Shown here: in pieces, positions 22,721 through 35,316 of the stretch
Layout of the letters: each line of letters opens with the position of its first letter
How positions within the stretch are numbered: position 1 is the stretch's first letter
Source of the DNA: Fomitopsis serialis
Taxonomy: Eukaryota; Basidiomycota; Agaricomycetes; Polyporales; Fomitopsidaceae
DNA: 64,000 nt
Direction: 5' to 3'
NCBI RefSeq assembly: GCF_022376445.1
Contig: NW_025955137.1
Location: 1-64,000 of the forward strand
Notes under the pieces: model-generated
Database searches by the model: none
Told to the model about the DNA's origin: nothing
The model's input: the letters and a program-made list of their open reading frames with translations, nothing else
Position numbers and translations under genes: made by a program

Positions 22721-23469
22721 GTCGGTGTCCTCGACGACGCAGTGCGCCGGTAGCTTCCACTGAAGGAGGCCGAACGGAAAGCGGACGTACACTGCTAACC
22801 TCGTTCGTTCGCCGGACCACCCGCTCCAGACGCACAGCAATGATTTGACGACTGAACAGGCGGCCTGCAGGGTCTGAGTATCAGCGTTCAACCTTTCGAC
22901 ATTCAGTGATGGGCAAAAGAACAGCAGAAATGCCTCAGAGCCGAGACAGCGGGCGCGAGCAGACCACAAGACAAACATAGTCCGAGATGCACATTAGTAC
23001 GCTGGAGGACATGCGTGATTGGGTTTGTCACCTTGACGCTAAGCAGTCCAGCTATGTACGCAGAGCAGTGAGCCGAATATGCCAATCACAGGGTGACCCA
23101 AACCAACCGTGTTGATCGCATGCGGGAGCGATATTCTGATGAACACCCAGGGTGGTCATCCAGTGCGTCAGAAGAATGTGACAGTTTCTACAGCATGAAG
23201 GCGGGACACGATCAGTTTAGAGGATTCAGGGTATCTATGAATCCGCTCACCGGACGTCAGTGTCAGCGAAGACGTTCGAGAGGGTGCGTGCGCAAGCCAT
23301 ATGGCGGGGCATCATCTGGTTACGCACTGGATAACGACGGGGGAGGTCGAGCAGAGCATGGAAGCTTGTTCGAACGGGACCGGCATCTTCTGCGAAAAAC
23401 GCGGACATGTTCGTGAGGACAAAGAGTCGCCCACCGAGCCCATAGACAGCATCCATTGTGCTTCACACG

Positions 23470-23675
23470 TCTTCTGACACAGACACGATTCTTGATGACG
23501 GCGAAGACTGCAAAACCAACATCACAGTTAATTCTAGGAGCAAAACCATTAGCGCTTCGAAACTCACCTACTACAGGTTCTCCTGCATATGGCAACACAA
23601 AGCAGCGAATTGGTCAAACGTGAAGGGGGTATAATGCTAATTCGGCGCCATTGAAGAATAGGTATGACGAGGATG
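23470..23675. repeat. degenerate direct repeat, copy 2
   Basis: Partner of 22526-22720, same orientation, about 940 bp downstream. Confidence 0.55.
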
Positions 23676-26644
23676 CGGTGCCCGGATCTCAAAGTGAGAT
23701 GGTAGCGTAAGATGTCAATAGAGAGGACTGTCCCGACAAAAGTCGGACCCGCGGCCGCGGCAATCGGGGTAGTGACCAAGTGATCGCTACAAGCTGGACC
23801 CCGAAACATGCACTACCCTGGCTTTGAATTCTCTGCGTGCGGCAGACCGAGCTAGTACGGCGATTCAGGGATACGAGATCCACGTGTGTTGTGCGGAATG
23901 CCTTCAAGTTCAGCCGCTCTTTCACAAACATGGCTTCAAGAACTTGTTACACGTACATGCATGTGTCTCAGATAGACAGCCTGGGCATATCCGATGCAAG
24001 ATGGAACATCGACAGCAAAATCGGACAACACGCCTGAACGTGTCAGCTCGCATACCTGGATGCAGTTAATGAGCGATAGAATCAGTAAATTCCCCCGTGT
24101 GAGTACACATATCTTACCGTTCAGCTGGGCTTGGTGGCTAGGCATTAATAATCGGGGCAGGTGGGGGTATCCACGGGGCATGACCCCTAGTAGAGCATCA
24201 GCGAGCATACCAAGCTCGGCATTCAGACGTTTCGACCGATACTTAGTACTTGAATACACTGCGATAAACTCTTCGTGTTCAAGTTGCCCTCGCAGTTTGC
24301 ATGTACCTTTTTTAACGTGCAGAGGGATACTCAGCATCGTCTGCAAAGCGGAAGAGGTAAGTTACCATTGAACGCGTTGAAGTGAACAACAAACCCAAAA
24401 CAAACCGCACGCAGTGGGAAGCGTGCGCAGTAGGAGAGCGACCACTTGGTCTACCGAAGAGCACAGGTATAATTGATGCAGACGGTGTCAGAAGGTTCTC
24501 AAGCCTAAGGGCCAGCGCGTCGAGGTCACGAGGCCGCGCTCAATGCTGCAGCATTCAAGTTGCTGTTCCCTCGAGAGTCGACTCAACACCAACCGTGCTA
24601 GTACTATGACCTACTCTACCTTCGTCGGACCTGCTTTGGTAGTGACGCATTAACAGAACCGCCGCCGGGACAGCTGGCAGTACTACCAGGCGGCCTGCAG
24701 CTGAGGTAGTGCAAGGCGACCATTGTCCGCAGTCATTCACGGGCTTCTTCCTGTCGACCCTTGTGTTGTCTCTACTTCGTGGCTCTCCGGACAATGCACG
24801 ATGCAGTTTTCAGGCGAAAAATACCATGCACATTCTGAATAACACCATGCATGCCCAGGACCGGTCGACATGATGGGCCAGAATATGGACACAGAGCGAC
24901 GAGGAGGGCCGCAGAGTATTCGCGAAGAGACTCGGAGAGCGGGACAAAGAGTTAAGCAATCACGGTCAGAGAAAATGTGTGGAAGTCACCGAGACACGTG
25001 TATGAAGGTATGCCGCACTATCCCCTCATAGTGTTCACTAAAATTGAAGCTCACTTCAAGCCGGCTCGAAAGGAAGTCCTGGTCCGACTGAGCCAGCTAT
25101 GCGCACTGCAGGTACAGCAATGCCGCGGTATTGACCAGTTATTACGTCGTTATCTTTCGCCCATGCATCCCGCTGCTGACAGTCGGCCGCTAGCTTGCGT
25201 TGACAACGTCATGACCGGTGAGTTGGTCTCTCAGCGCACATCAGTGCCGCCTGTTGCGACGCTGACGCTGTCCATTGGCAATTCGTTCTTCCAGTCGTGT
25301 ATCCGGTGTCCCATGGCTATGAAGGAAAATATGCGGGGGTAGGCCACGTCGTCATTTTCTGTCCACGCACCCCGAACGTAGAGTGTTGGCTCTGCCGAGC
25401 ACCCGAAGTCAAGAATCCGACTGCATTCCCATTAGCATCAGGGCCGACTTCGTGCCCGCTAGTTGGAGGTACAGGCGGACGTGTACGGGAGCTCGCCGCA
25501 CGGACCGTGAGTTCTCTCCGCACTACTCTGTCTGCCCTATCTCATACAATCTCATAGGCTATCTTCTACAATGAGTGCACGTCCAATTTCAATGCGAACC
25601 TTCTGACGACAGGCGAGCGCTTTGGAACCCATCTGCGAAAGGGTTGTTAACGGGCGGCTTAGCTGTTGACGTTCGCGTGCCATTGGGTACCGTTTATATG
25701 CCGAGAACCGCATACAACCCGGAGAAAGTTGCTGATGGCTCCGTCCATTTGTCGAACCACGAGGTGACGGCTAGGTCGCTGAAGACGTCGAGTCCACCTC
25801 GCACTCGCTCGGTATGTGTTGAGGCGTTGTCACTACGTTTAGAAATGAACGAACGAACATTGCTCTAGATAACTGCATGACCCTACGTCGCAGAATCTTT
25901 CGCGTCCAAGGCGTGGCACGGAGAACTCGACTAAGCCGGTGTGTGTATTCACCTGGTGAGTGCACCTTTCGCGTTCGGTTTACGAGAGATAGTCAGGAAT
26001 GCTCGAGAACTGACGGTGGGTTCCGAGTATGAGCGATGCCAGCTTGAGAGTGAACACGCCTACGAGCCCTGCAACCTGTACGAACAGTGTCCGTATGCCA
26101 TATTCACTTCAAGTTATGAACAGCCTGTGCAATACACGAGCTGAACCGTCTTAGCTGGTGGATAGCGCGAAGCGAACAGGGAGAAATTGGGCTATCCAAG
26201 CTGTACGCAGGGGTTAAATATCACTGCAATCATTGTCGTTGTCTTCAGCCCCCACGCCTTCGTGGATATCATGCCTTGAAGTCTTGTACACAACACCCTT
26301 GTGAAGTAAATTCTCCTTGGAGCACGACTTCGCTGCACCACTCAGCGAACAAGGTGATCTTGTGCTCACCTCCGAATCCACTACCCTCCCACCCGGCACC
26401 TTATTCCATCAAGTTCCTGCCCCGAAGATCATGATGCATCTTCAACAACGCAGTAGGCGTATTACGTCAGCTGCTGTGGCGAACGGTGGCGGGAACGCAA
26501 ATAGATCCCATGACTTGTAGTACCGATTTCACGCACCGTGGCACACGTCGAAGGAACTTGAACCTCAACTACCAGTTGTCTCGCGCTGGACACTTTCTGA
26601 CCCAGTCTATCGCTTCCCGTAGCTTGAGTCGCTTGGAAGTTAGC

Positions 26645-27679
26645 ATGTCGACTGATGGTGCAAGTCGCGGCGCGGACTCAGTGGTGGCGAATGTGCAAGC
26701 TGTAGTAAATGAATTGGCAATGCTAAAGACGAGGTATGTATCTGAATGTCTATGAGCCTGTTCAGAATGCTAAACTATATTTTGCTGAGTCTAGTTACGC
26801 TAATCTTCAGAGTAGCTACCGCAAAGCGAAGGAAAGGAATGATGTGCTCGAAGGGGAGAACGCAAGACTTCAGCGAGAACTGGACGTCACGCGTCAAACC
26901 TTTCAAGTGACTGCAGTGAAGATAGAGGATGCAGCGCAGAGTGCTCGGGCAGCCGGGGTATCCGTGAGTCTGTGCGTCAGTCGCTCGGTGAAGTACACAT
27001 TAAATGACTTGACGCAGAAGTCTTACATGGAAATCAAAGAGGAGCTGAACGATGTCTTGCACCAGAGAACAGTTGACAGGCTTGAGCATGTGAGTAGCTC
27101 CATGTGTTATTGACGTGTCTTCAATGATACACGAATAACTTTCGTAGGAGTCTGCAATAGATGCTCTGAGTGCACAACTCGAAAACGTAAAGGCGAAGCA
27201 CAGCCTGGCGACGGCAAAGCAGCTTTCGGCTGTAGGCGCTTCAACGTCTAGATCTTTCCCCGCCGCGAGCGCACTGCCCAGTATTCATCGGACCAAGCTC
27301 ACGAAATGCGCCACTCTAAGCGACGAGAGCACGCAGGCTGCTAATTCTTCCTCCGACTCCGAGCCCATCTCTAGTCTTGTGAGTTCCGCAAAGGTGAACC
27401 AGAACCGTGGTACCAGCTCGGCCCGGATTCACAGCAGGGCATACTCTGTGAGTACTGATTTGCTCAAGTCTCACCGCATTGCGATAACTAGTCGTGTGAT
27501 AGTCCATCTTGACACTGCGCACGATTCAGGAACAAATGAACTTGAATCGCCAGAATGAACTACGTAACGAACCGTCTTCCTCCGGCATCGAAAAAAGATG
27601 CAATCCTATCATACGACAGCGCAAACGCTCGCTAGCTGACGAGCACACCGAAAGTCGGAAGAAGCTGAAGCAATCCTGA
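26645..27679 (+). CDS. coiled-coil family member 1 (short form, intact)
   Basis: Exons 26645-26733, 26795-26963, 27018-27089, 27148-27447 and 27530-27679 give 259 residues in one clean frame. Order: a leader VQAVVNELAMLKTR, a coiled coil (residues about 30-80, ENARLQRELDVTRQTF), a second helix RTVDRLEH, a Ser-rich middle, and a basic C-terminus (RQRKRSLADEHTESRKKLKQ) that looks like a nuclear localisation signal. It lacks the C-terminal Y-C/R-G-T-F-R-C domain carried by most relatives at 32-46 kb. Exons 1 and 3 (89 and 72 nt) match member 7 at 48.15 kb exactly. Function unknown; nuclear coiled-coil protein by inference. Confidence 0.65.
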
Positions 27680-29869
27680 GCACACAAAGGTAGTGCTGAT
27701 GATAAATGGCCCGTTGGGTTCTCATTTTGAAAGTCTACAGAGGGCGCGCTCATCCGTGCAATGTCATCATGCAACACTGTCTAGCCTACTGCCGCGTATC
27801 TCTCAGCGCTATGTCGTCGCTATCGTGCTATGGTATCCAATCATGTTGTGTACTGTCCCATCGAGGTCAATGAGGGCGATTGATCAGTGCAGCGATGGAT
27901 TTGACTCTATGAACGTATTACTCCGAGTCGATGCAAAGCACTGTCTCGATGCCTCACCAAGGCTGCGTCAGACAGCGTAGAGTCGCATACAGGCGAGCAA
28001 CTGGGTGATGGCTGACAAGACGCATAACATTTCTCACAACCACATGGATCTCTACAGTATCAAGGGGATACGGATGAGTGGAGGATCGTATCCGCGAGGC
28101 TTTATGTGCACTCGCGCGTCCTCTGTCAGGGCTCACAGTGTCCAGGGAGGAAGATGCGAGTGTGTCCTGTGCGGCCGTGGCGCGTGTAAGTTTCCCCTAA
28201 CTCGACGCAGACTGCTGACTTGGCCTATTAACAATCCACCGGTCCATCGAGTCCTATGATCATAAGTGCTCAGCAAGGATGTCCATCAGTGACCAAAATA
28301 CATCGCTCACCGATGACAGTCGCAGACGGAATCGGGTTGCTTCATGGGAGCTTCGCTGCCTCTCATACGCGCGAATCCGACGGTAGCGCAGAGGGGGTTA
28401 ACGACTACAAGTTCAAACGGCAAACACCGCGTGAGATGCGGCCGCGTCTAGATGGGGTGGTTTCGATCGCAGACGATCAAGGTTCGAAACCTATGAGACG
28501 ACCTGACAGGATAGGCAAGTTGGTCCGATGCCACAGTCGAGGAGGCACACACCTACCGTGTTGTTGCCGTATGATTTCCTTCCTAGTGCGTCTTCTACAA
28601 CGAATACTTCAATTGCGCTTGCGTGCTCATCCTCACCTGCAGCCGTCACGTCGGGTCTGTCATAGCTCGGCCGAGGTCGTACAGCACACAGCTCTAAGAA
28701 CAGAAAAGCAGAGCGTCAGAGGCTATCAGAACACGCATGTGTGCGCGAGCTTCATAGTTGTATGCAGATTTTACGGCGACATGACGACGCTCGCCGGCCA
28801 CCTGCTTCGTATTCCATTCCAGATGAGTTAATGGTTCGCTAGAGCCCCGAAATATCTAACTCACCTCCGAGGCCACTACCCTCCCGCCGGCACCCAATCC
28901 ACGTCCATAGATGCAACGTACAGGAAGGCGCAAAGCGCTACTTCCGCTGGTTCACTCAGCCTACTTATGACATCTGGGTCAGTCGAAGTCCTACAGGCTG
29001 GTACGAGGCACCGCCGGCGTGCACTATGCTAACGATCGCGTGGAGGTTTAAACGTTTACTCACCAGATTCAATGGACACGCAGCAGTCTCCGTGCGACAA
29101 TCGTCGAGTCTACGGGGCGAGAGACATAATGCGGCAGACAGTCGACATAACTAAGCATGATTACGTAAGTACCGTAGCGCTGGCCACGCCTGCCTGGCCG
29201 TACTGAACAAGTACTGAAGTACTGAAGCACTTGCTCCCACTAGAGAGTTTTGGAAACAACTGTTGAAGTTGAATTGAACGGTGGAGGTGGAGCTGAGGTC
29301 TGGTGGTGGTGGGGCTCCGTGGGGCTGGTCGAGAGTGTGACGCCGAGTGACGGGCCGTGACACTCCTACTATTCATGGCAATTCGCTCACGGACGACGCT
29401 CGGGAGGGCGGGCTGGCCGGTAACGCCCGTGTCACGCCCACCGCAGATCTGACAGAGATCGGTGGTGTCGGAGCTGTGGTCTGGTGGTGGCGTGAACTTT
29501 CACAGTTGCTGCCAAAACTCTCTACTGACACGACTTGACGCGGACGACTGGCTTCGTCGCGACACCCGGAGCATCCCACTGTCTCTAATGTCTGTACTGA
29601 CGAGTCCCTTGAGGGTTTCTGAGCCAAGTTGCCAGCCCTTTCCCGGCAATACCGCAAGTCCGAATCGTGAGATCACTCAGAGTCGCCCGTCCACATGCGT
29701 GCCCGAAACACTGCGTAGGATCGCTCGACTTATCATCTTGGACCCGAGGGCACTCCGGCAGTAGTCATCTTCGGGGATTGGTGGGGACATCGTCGTACAA
29801 GAGGACCAGGGCATCCGGGTTGGCCGTACGTTGCCTCTCTTGACACTTTGCATCTACTGGGAGTGAGAC
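27680..29869. other. gene-free region
   Basis: No gene is supported. A 191-codon plus-strand frame at 28256-28831 has no recognisable motif and codon use unlike the confident genes. An imperfect inverted repeat lies at 29236-29530. Confidence 0.4.
29236..29530. repeat. imperfect inverted repeat, possible MITE
   Basis: The arm TAGAGAGTTTTGG near 29242 and following AACTGTTGAAGTT are matched in reverse complement near 29500-29525 (AACTTTCACAGTTGC ... CCAAAACTCTCTA). The arms are about 33 bp and about 85% identical by eye, enclosing roughly 220 bp. The interior is also partly palindromic. No transposase inside. Confidence 0.45.
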
Positions 29870-31917
29870 ATGGACATCGAAGCGTGCGTGCACACTTGAT
29901 CAGATCGCTTCATATCGTACTGAGCCGTGTCTCCACTAGGTTCCGCAAAGCTGGCTACCAAGCGATCGACAGGATCTGCGACTTCTACTATTCGCTCCAG
30001 GACCGCCCAGTGGTGCCCCCTGTCCAGCCGGGCTATCTTCTCAAGCAGCTTCCGGGTGAGTACGACTTCTGTCTCGCGGGGCCAATCCACCTATTGCGTT
30101 CGCGTAGATTCACCACCAGAAGATGGCGAGGATTGGAACATCATCGCAGACGACTATCAGAAGCTCATACTTCCAGGTATGCATGTCGCGCTCTCGTCTT
30201 GACGTCCTTTTCAATGCAGACGCCTAGGTCTGACGTTCTGGCAACACCCGAATTTCTACGCGTACTTCCCGACGGCATGTACATTCGAGGGATGCTCGGC
30301 GACCTGTACTCGACCAGTACGGCGAATCCTGGGTTCAACGTACGTCCACATTTGCGGCACACCTCGCGCTCGAAGTTCTCAAACGGTCGGTGATAGTGGA
30401 CGAGCAGCCCCGCATGCACCGAACTCGAGATGGCCATGATGGACTGGTGCGCGAGACTCTTCGGGCTCGCGGACCACTTCCTCAACAGTTCCGGCACCGG
30501 CGGTGGCGTGATCCAGGTAAGGCCTGGACCCATGCGTCCACCGTCACCTTTACTCACCGACCATTCATTCAGACGACCTCATCTGACTCCGCGCTCGTCG
30601 TGACCGTCGCGGCGCGCTCCCAATACACGCGCCGACACCCGGACACAAAGCTCGAGGACCTCGTCTTGTACGTGACGAGCCAGACACACTCGCTCGGCGT
30701 GAAGGCGAGCCTCGTCCTCGGGCTGCAGTGCCGCGTCCTGGACGTCAAGCCGGAGGACGAGTACGCGCTGCGGGGCGAGACGCTCCGCGCGGCGCTCGAG
30801 GAGGACGTCGCGCGGGGAAGCGTCCGTTCTTCCTGAGTGAGTCGGCCTTGCTTACTAGTACGCGTGCGGGCTGTTCTGAGGGTGCGTGGTAGTCGGCACG
30901 GTCGGGACGACCTCGTCGGGCGCGATCGATCGTCTGGACGAGATCGGCGAAGTCCGTGAGTGTGGCTCGTTTGCTGGGATGGTCGGTCGTTCACGCGGGC
31001 ACAGTGAAGGACTACCCCGACGTCTGGTTCCACGTCGATGCCGCCTGGGCTGGCGTGACTCTCGCATGTCCCGAGTATCGCGACGTCTCGCGTTTGAAGG
31101 ATATCAACACGTACGCGACGTCCGTAGGCACGAATCTACACAAGGTGGGCGCATATATGCTGCCCTGTTGCCTTCTGCACTGCTTACGCGCAGCGATAGT
31201 GGGGCCTGGTCAACTTCGACGCAGCCCTTCTCTGGGTCAGGAGCCGAAAAGACCTCACGGACGCGCTCGACGTGACGCCCGAGTTCCTGCGCACCAAGCA
31301 GAGCGAGGCCGGTACGTCCCAAGCGCCTCTCAAACGCGTTTGACAGTGCTCAATGCCCAGCAGGCGCGGTCATCGACTACCGCAACTGGCACCTCGGGCT
31401 CGGGCGGCGCTTCCGGTCGCTCAAGGTCTGGTTCGTCCTCCGGAGCTACGGCGTGAAGGGCTTCCAAGCGTACATCCGACGGGTGCGTCCTCCGCCTCCG
31501 CTCCTCTCCGCCCCGCGCGAATGCTGACCTCCGCAGTGCATCGACCTCAACGGGTACTTCGCCTCGCTCGTGGAGACCTCGCCCTCCTTCGCGCTCGTGA
31601 CCAAGCCGTCCTTCGCGCTGACCGTCTTCCGCGTCGCAGACCCCGGCGCGCGCGGCCTCACCCCGCCGCTCGGCGCGGACGCGCTGAACGACCTGAACCG
31701 CGCGTTCTACGCGCGGGTGAGCGCGCGCGGCGAGATCTTCCTGACGCAGGCACAGCTGAACGGGACGTTCTGCGTGCGGCTCGCGGTTGGCGCGGAGCGC
31801 ACGAGGAGGGAGCATATTGACCGGGCGTGGGCGCTGATCCAGGAGGAGGCGGGTGTTGCGGTGGAGGAGTGGGCTGGGAAGATCGGTAACGTCGGTGGTG
31901 AGAAGCAGGTAGGCTGA
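29870..31917 (+). CDS. aromatic-L-amino-acid decarboxylase (PLP group II)
   Basis: Eleven exons: 29870-29883, 29940-30055, 30108-30176, 30228-30339, 30397-30516, 30573-30836, 30893-30955, 31005-31144, 31200-31311, 31364-31482, 31537-31917. With two extra bases the sum gives 503 residues, the usual length. Recognised from [49 protein letters not shown], the [18 protein letters not shown] loop, [22 protein letters not shown] and the cofactor lysine in TNLHKWGLVNFD (Lys about 300, last codon of exon 8). The enzyme removes CO2 from tryptophan, tyrosine or DOPA to make the amine. Frames break at about 30290 and at the G-run near 30815; the duplicate at 37.4 kb has five G there and this gene four. 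It is either damaged or mis-assembled. Confidence 0.88.
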
Positions 31918-32428
31918 GGCTATTCGAGTCAGTACTTGATTACATGGTCTTTTCTGTACGTTGTCGCAGCGGACTGCGGGGCTTTATGAACGAACGGCCC
32001 GTGCTGTACATCCCAGTCGAAAACTCGACTTTGTCGGCGATGGGATTGGGGTCACTCGCGTCCTTTGTGTACGCCAGAACCAATGCGCATGATGGTGCCA
32101 TAGCAATGTAGCATTTGTACTACATCACATGTACGCGCTGACCGGCGATCTATGGTACATTGGATGGGATACAGCAGCTCGACAGCAAAATCGATAGCAT
32201 GAATGCACAAAACAGACAGCGAACAAAGTATGAAGATGGTGTTGGACGAGGAGGCGAGATAGTGGACAGCCAAGATAAAGCAGACGACAGTATTCTGTAT
32301 GGGCTATGGAACAATGCTAGTGGTCGGACGACCGCTGCATGTAAAGAGGGCAAGCCTCTGTAGAGTTTGCGTTAGCTATCCACCAAGCCACATATCTAGA
32401 GCACATGCCTTTATGTATGTATGGAAGA
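31918..32428. other. intergenic, shared with the second copy
   Basis: Separates the decarboxylase from the convergent family member 2. Positions 32160-32270 are similar to 38960-39070, both carrying CAGCTCGA, GCAAAA and ACAGACAG in the same order, so the spacer was duplicated too. Confidence 0.5.
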
Positions 32429-34609
32429 TTATTTTCGCTTCTTCTGGCTTTGACTGTGCTTTTCACCCGACTTGCGCTTGAGTGCGGACTTCTGGCTACG
32501 CGCTACTAACGCTCGCTCAATGCGGACATCGTAATCGACCCTCTCTAGTCCACAGCAGCCAACGAAGAATTCCTCCTCACGGAGTACACGCTCTCGAAAG
32601 TGTTTAGCAACTGGATGGTCAGGGTCACGGTAGATGGAGGTCCCCGACATCATGCCCACGACGACATCGGGCTGCTTCCAAGTTAGTACTTGCTAACGAG
32701 GGATGATCAAGACTGATAAATCAGTCACGCTCACCGATGTCTCCAGGAGTAAACCACAGAATTCTCCATAGTACATGCACGACACGCCCACACATCTGTA
32801 GGCACCACAATAACTCCACATGCCATCATCTAAGCTGAGAAATGATTCGCGGACATCGCCGACTCGGAAAGTCTCAACGGCCCCGGAGTCGACTCTTTTG
32901 AGGAGGGCATTATACAGCTGACGGGGAAAGAAATACAAGCATTTGTCAACAGAAGGACACCAGATGCTGGATGCCTTGTCAAAGTGCAACGGATCATGGT
33001 CGATGAAATCACTTTCTCCGATGTCAGCGAAGTGAATCGAGGATGCGTATTGTATGACATACGGGATTTTATGTTTCGAAAACGGCTATGCGCGCGAGAG
33101 TGAAACTTCAGTACAATTCTCGGGTCACTGGGCAAAAATGAGGACTGACACCGGTGAAGATAGTATTCGTGCTTTCGGTCAGATCTTCTAGCAGTGTGTC
33201 TTGGTCGTCACGTAGCACTTCCCTTTCAAGAAATCGTTTCGGATCAAATGCGTGCTTATTGGCAGGCTGCTGGTGAGTGGCCGGTTATCGCGGTTCGGCG
33301 AGAGACAATTGAAACGAGACTTACGGTAGCTCGCCTCCGGCTGCCATTGGGAACGACAGATGCACCAGCGGGAACAACGGATGCGCTAGCGGGAACGGTA
33401 GATGCACCAGTGGGAACAACGGCTGCACCAGCATCATTGTTCCGATTCACTCCCAAAGAACTGGGGCCCGGGTCAGAGACAGGGCCAAGCTCCTTGGTGG
33501 CGGACCCGTCCGGAATGATGGGCTCTCGGTACTCGGACTGAAGATGGGCTGATCAGGATTCCAAATGATGGGCATGAAGAGATTTTATCTGTCCATGCTT
33601 CACCTTCAATCCCGCGAGCTGCGCATTCAAGGATTGCAGTTTGTAGCTCTGCGTAGAACCATACATCCTGTTAGAAGCGTAACATCACAAATGGAGGCAT
33701 ACCGCCGGCTCACATGCTCAAGCCGTTCGGTCAATAGCTGGTGCGAAGCTTCATCAAGTTCGTCCTTGACTCTGTAGGAACGCTTCCGCATTATAGACGG
33801 GTCAGCTACAAGTTTCATGAGGACAATCATACCTTGTACGATCATCGCGGAGAACAGACACAACCTCATGTCTTGCTTGCCTAACCCGTAGACTTTCCCG
33901 TATATCGTTAAGCTTTCGCTGAAGGCGAGAATTCGCCCCCTCGAAGTGGGCTATCCTTGCCTGCACCGCATTGTAGCGCATCCTTATATCACCATGTTTA
34001 GCCTCGAGGTCGGAGCTCCGAGCCTCAGCGTGATGCGTTCGAGTGATCAAGTCTTGGTTTTCAGCTTCGGTTTCGGCGATTTTGCGTCCCAGCCTCTGCA
34101 ACTCGCTCGTTAACGTGCGAATGACTTCGTTCGAGTTTCACTCACCTGTTCCAGTCTTTCGATCGTTACCTGATGCGACGCCTCGTTAACTTGAAGTTCT
34201 TGCTTAACTGTGCTGTACGACTTTCGCATTGATCTCAGCTACAAGCAATAGTACTACACAACATGCAGGAGTCAGAACACACCGATTCAGCCAGCAAAAC
34301 CATCTGTTTCTTCTCCACCAGTTTTTCAGTGGTAAGCCGCAGACTTTCCACCGTGTCTAGTAGCTGCTTTTGAAGGCGGATGATCTCCCCTTCGGTCTTG
34401 TTGCTTGATGCCTTCAATTCATCATACTTTACTGCTAGGCCATCGCCTCTATCCTCTGCATCACGGGTCTTGGTTTTGAGTGACTCGTTTTCAGCTTCCA
34501 GAATGGCTACCTTGTCCCTTAACCTTTTCGACTCGCTTGCCAACACTCGGACGACCTCGTTCGAGAGTAGCATCAGGTCGGAGTTGCCATTGTCCTGGTT
34601 GTTCGACAT
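32429..34609 (-). CDS. coiled-coil family member 2, with two N-modules
   Basis: The start MSNNQDNG at 34609 leads into LSNEVVRVLASESKRLRDK and a long coiled coil. A second copy of the same module begins near 34138 (NEVIRTLTSELQRLGRK). A VPAGAS-type repeat is encoded near 33345-33430. Then FDPKRFLE, the C-terminal domain with WCPSVDKCLYFFP, MWSYCGAYRCVGVS and FFVGCCGLERVDYDVR, and a basic tail (SQSQKKRK). The exons are interrupted by about nine introns that I did not all place. The domain reminds me of DUF6697 of Basidiomycota. The doubled N-module may mean two merged genes or an internal duplication. Convergent with the decarboxylase. Confidence 0.55.
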
Positions 34610-34758
34610 CCGTCTCACTGAGGCAAACAAATACAGCAGAGTTTTCGGAGTGAGGTGAATGAAAGACAGAGAGATGAGTTTCTCGGGGGTCAGCTAACGT
34701 GCAGGTTCAAGTTGTTGCGCTAGATTCGACGACTCAGCACGGTCGTGATTGGACCGGT

Positions 34759-35032
34759 TATGGGAGTCTACGCGATCAAGTTCAGCTCTTGGACATCCCG
34801 CTCATCTTCCAGCCACCCGCACGTCCCTCTTTGCCCCTCCTCGTCGCTCGCCTCGACTGACCACACTGGCCCTCCGTTCTCTCCTACCTTCTATACTCGC
34901 AATCTACTCTCTCACCCGCAAATGGTACTCGTTCGCTCTTCTCAGCCCGCAGTACTACTACGAGATCTACGTGCACCGCGAAGTGATCGGGATCTCCGTT
35001 CCGTCCATGACAACCGACATGCTCGGCAACAA
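34759..35032 (+). pseudogene. PQ-loop gene fragment with intron (relic 3)
   Basis: Positions 34759-34815 match the start of PQ-loop exon 2 (MGVYAI, then the CCGCTCAT block). Positions 34818-34930 match its 109-bp third intron (ACGTCCCTCT, CCTCGACTGACCAC) and 34950-35032 match exon 4 (YYEIYVHREVIGISVPSM). Since intron sequence is kept, the copy was made from DNA, not mRNA. The middle of the gene is deleted. Confidence 0.8.
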
Positions 35033-35316
35033 TGTCAATACAGTTGCCGGTACTATGTAATGTAGACTAGGTGCATAGCCTGAGGACGTAGTGGATGAGA
35101 ATAGACAGATTCTGTGCAACGAGTACCGCATTATGTACCGAATGAAATATGACCGGATGAGAACGCGTAGCGACGATAGCTAAGACACAACAAAGCGAAG
35201 CAGCGATAGATGTGGGCATATGATACACAGAGCGAAGTGATCAATTGTGGGTTCTGGCCAAGCGTCGGAGATGAGTCGTGCGAAGGTAGTAAGTCATGTC
35301 GAACATACCTTGGACT

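Larger units (their letters stand above)
21225..26644. other. decayed, gene-poor region
   Basis: Over 5 kb without a supported gene. Minus-strand frames near 21.8-22.1 and 22.2-22.6 kb are not recognisable. A pair of degenerate direct repeats lies at 22526-22720 and 23470-23675. Composition is intermediate; CpG is not depleted as at 7-9 kb. Confidence 0.45.

Noticed and set aside
28256..28831. 191-codon plus-strand ORF
   Set aside because: No motif, no splice pattern, and codon use unlike the confident genes; probably a chance frame in decayed DNA.
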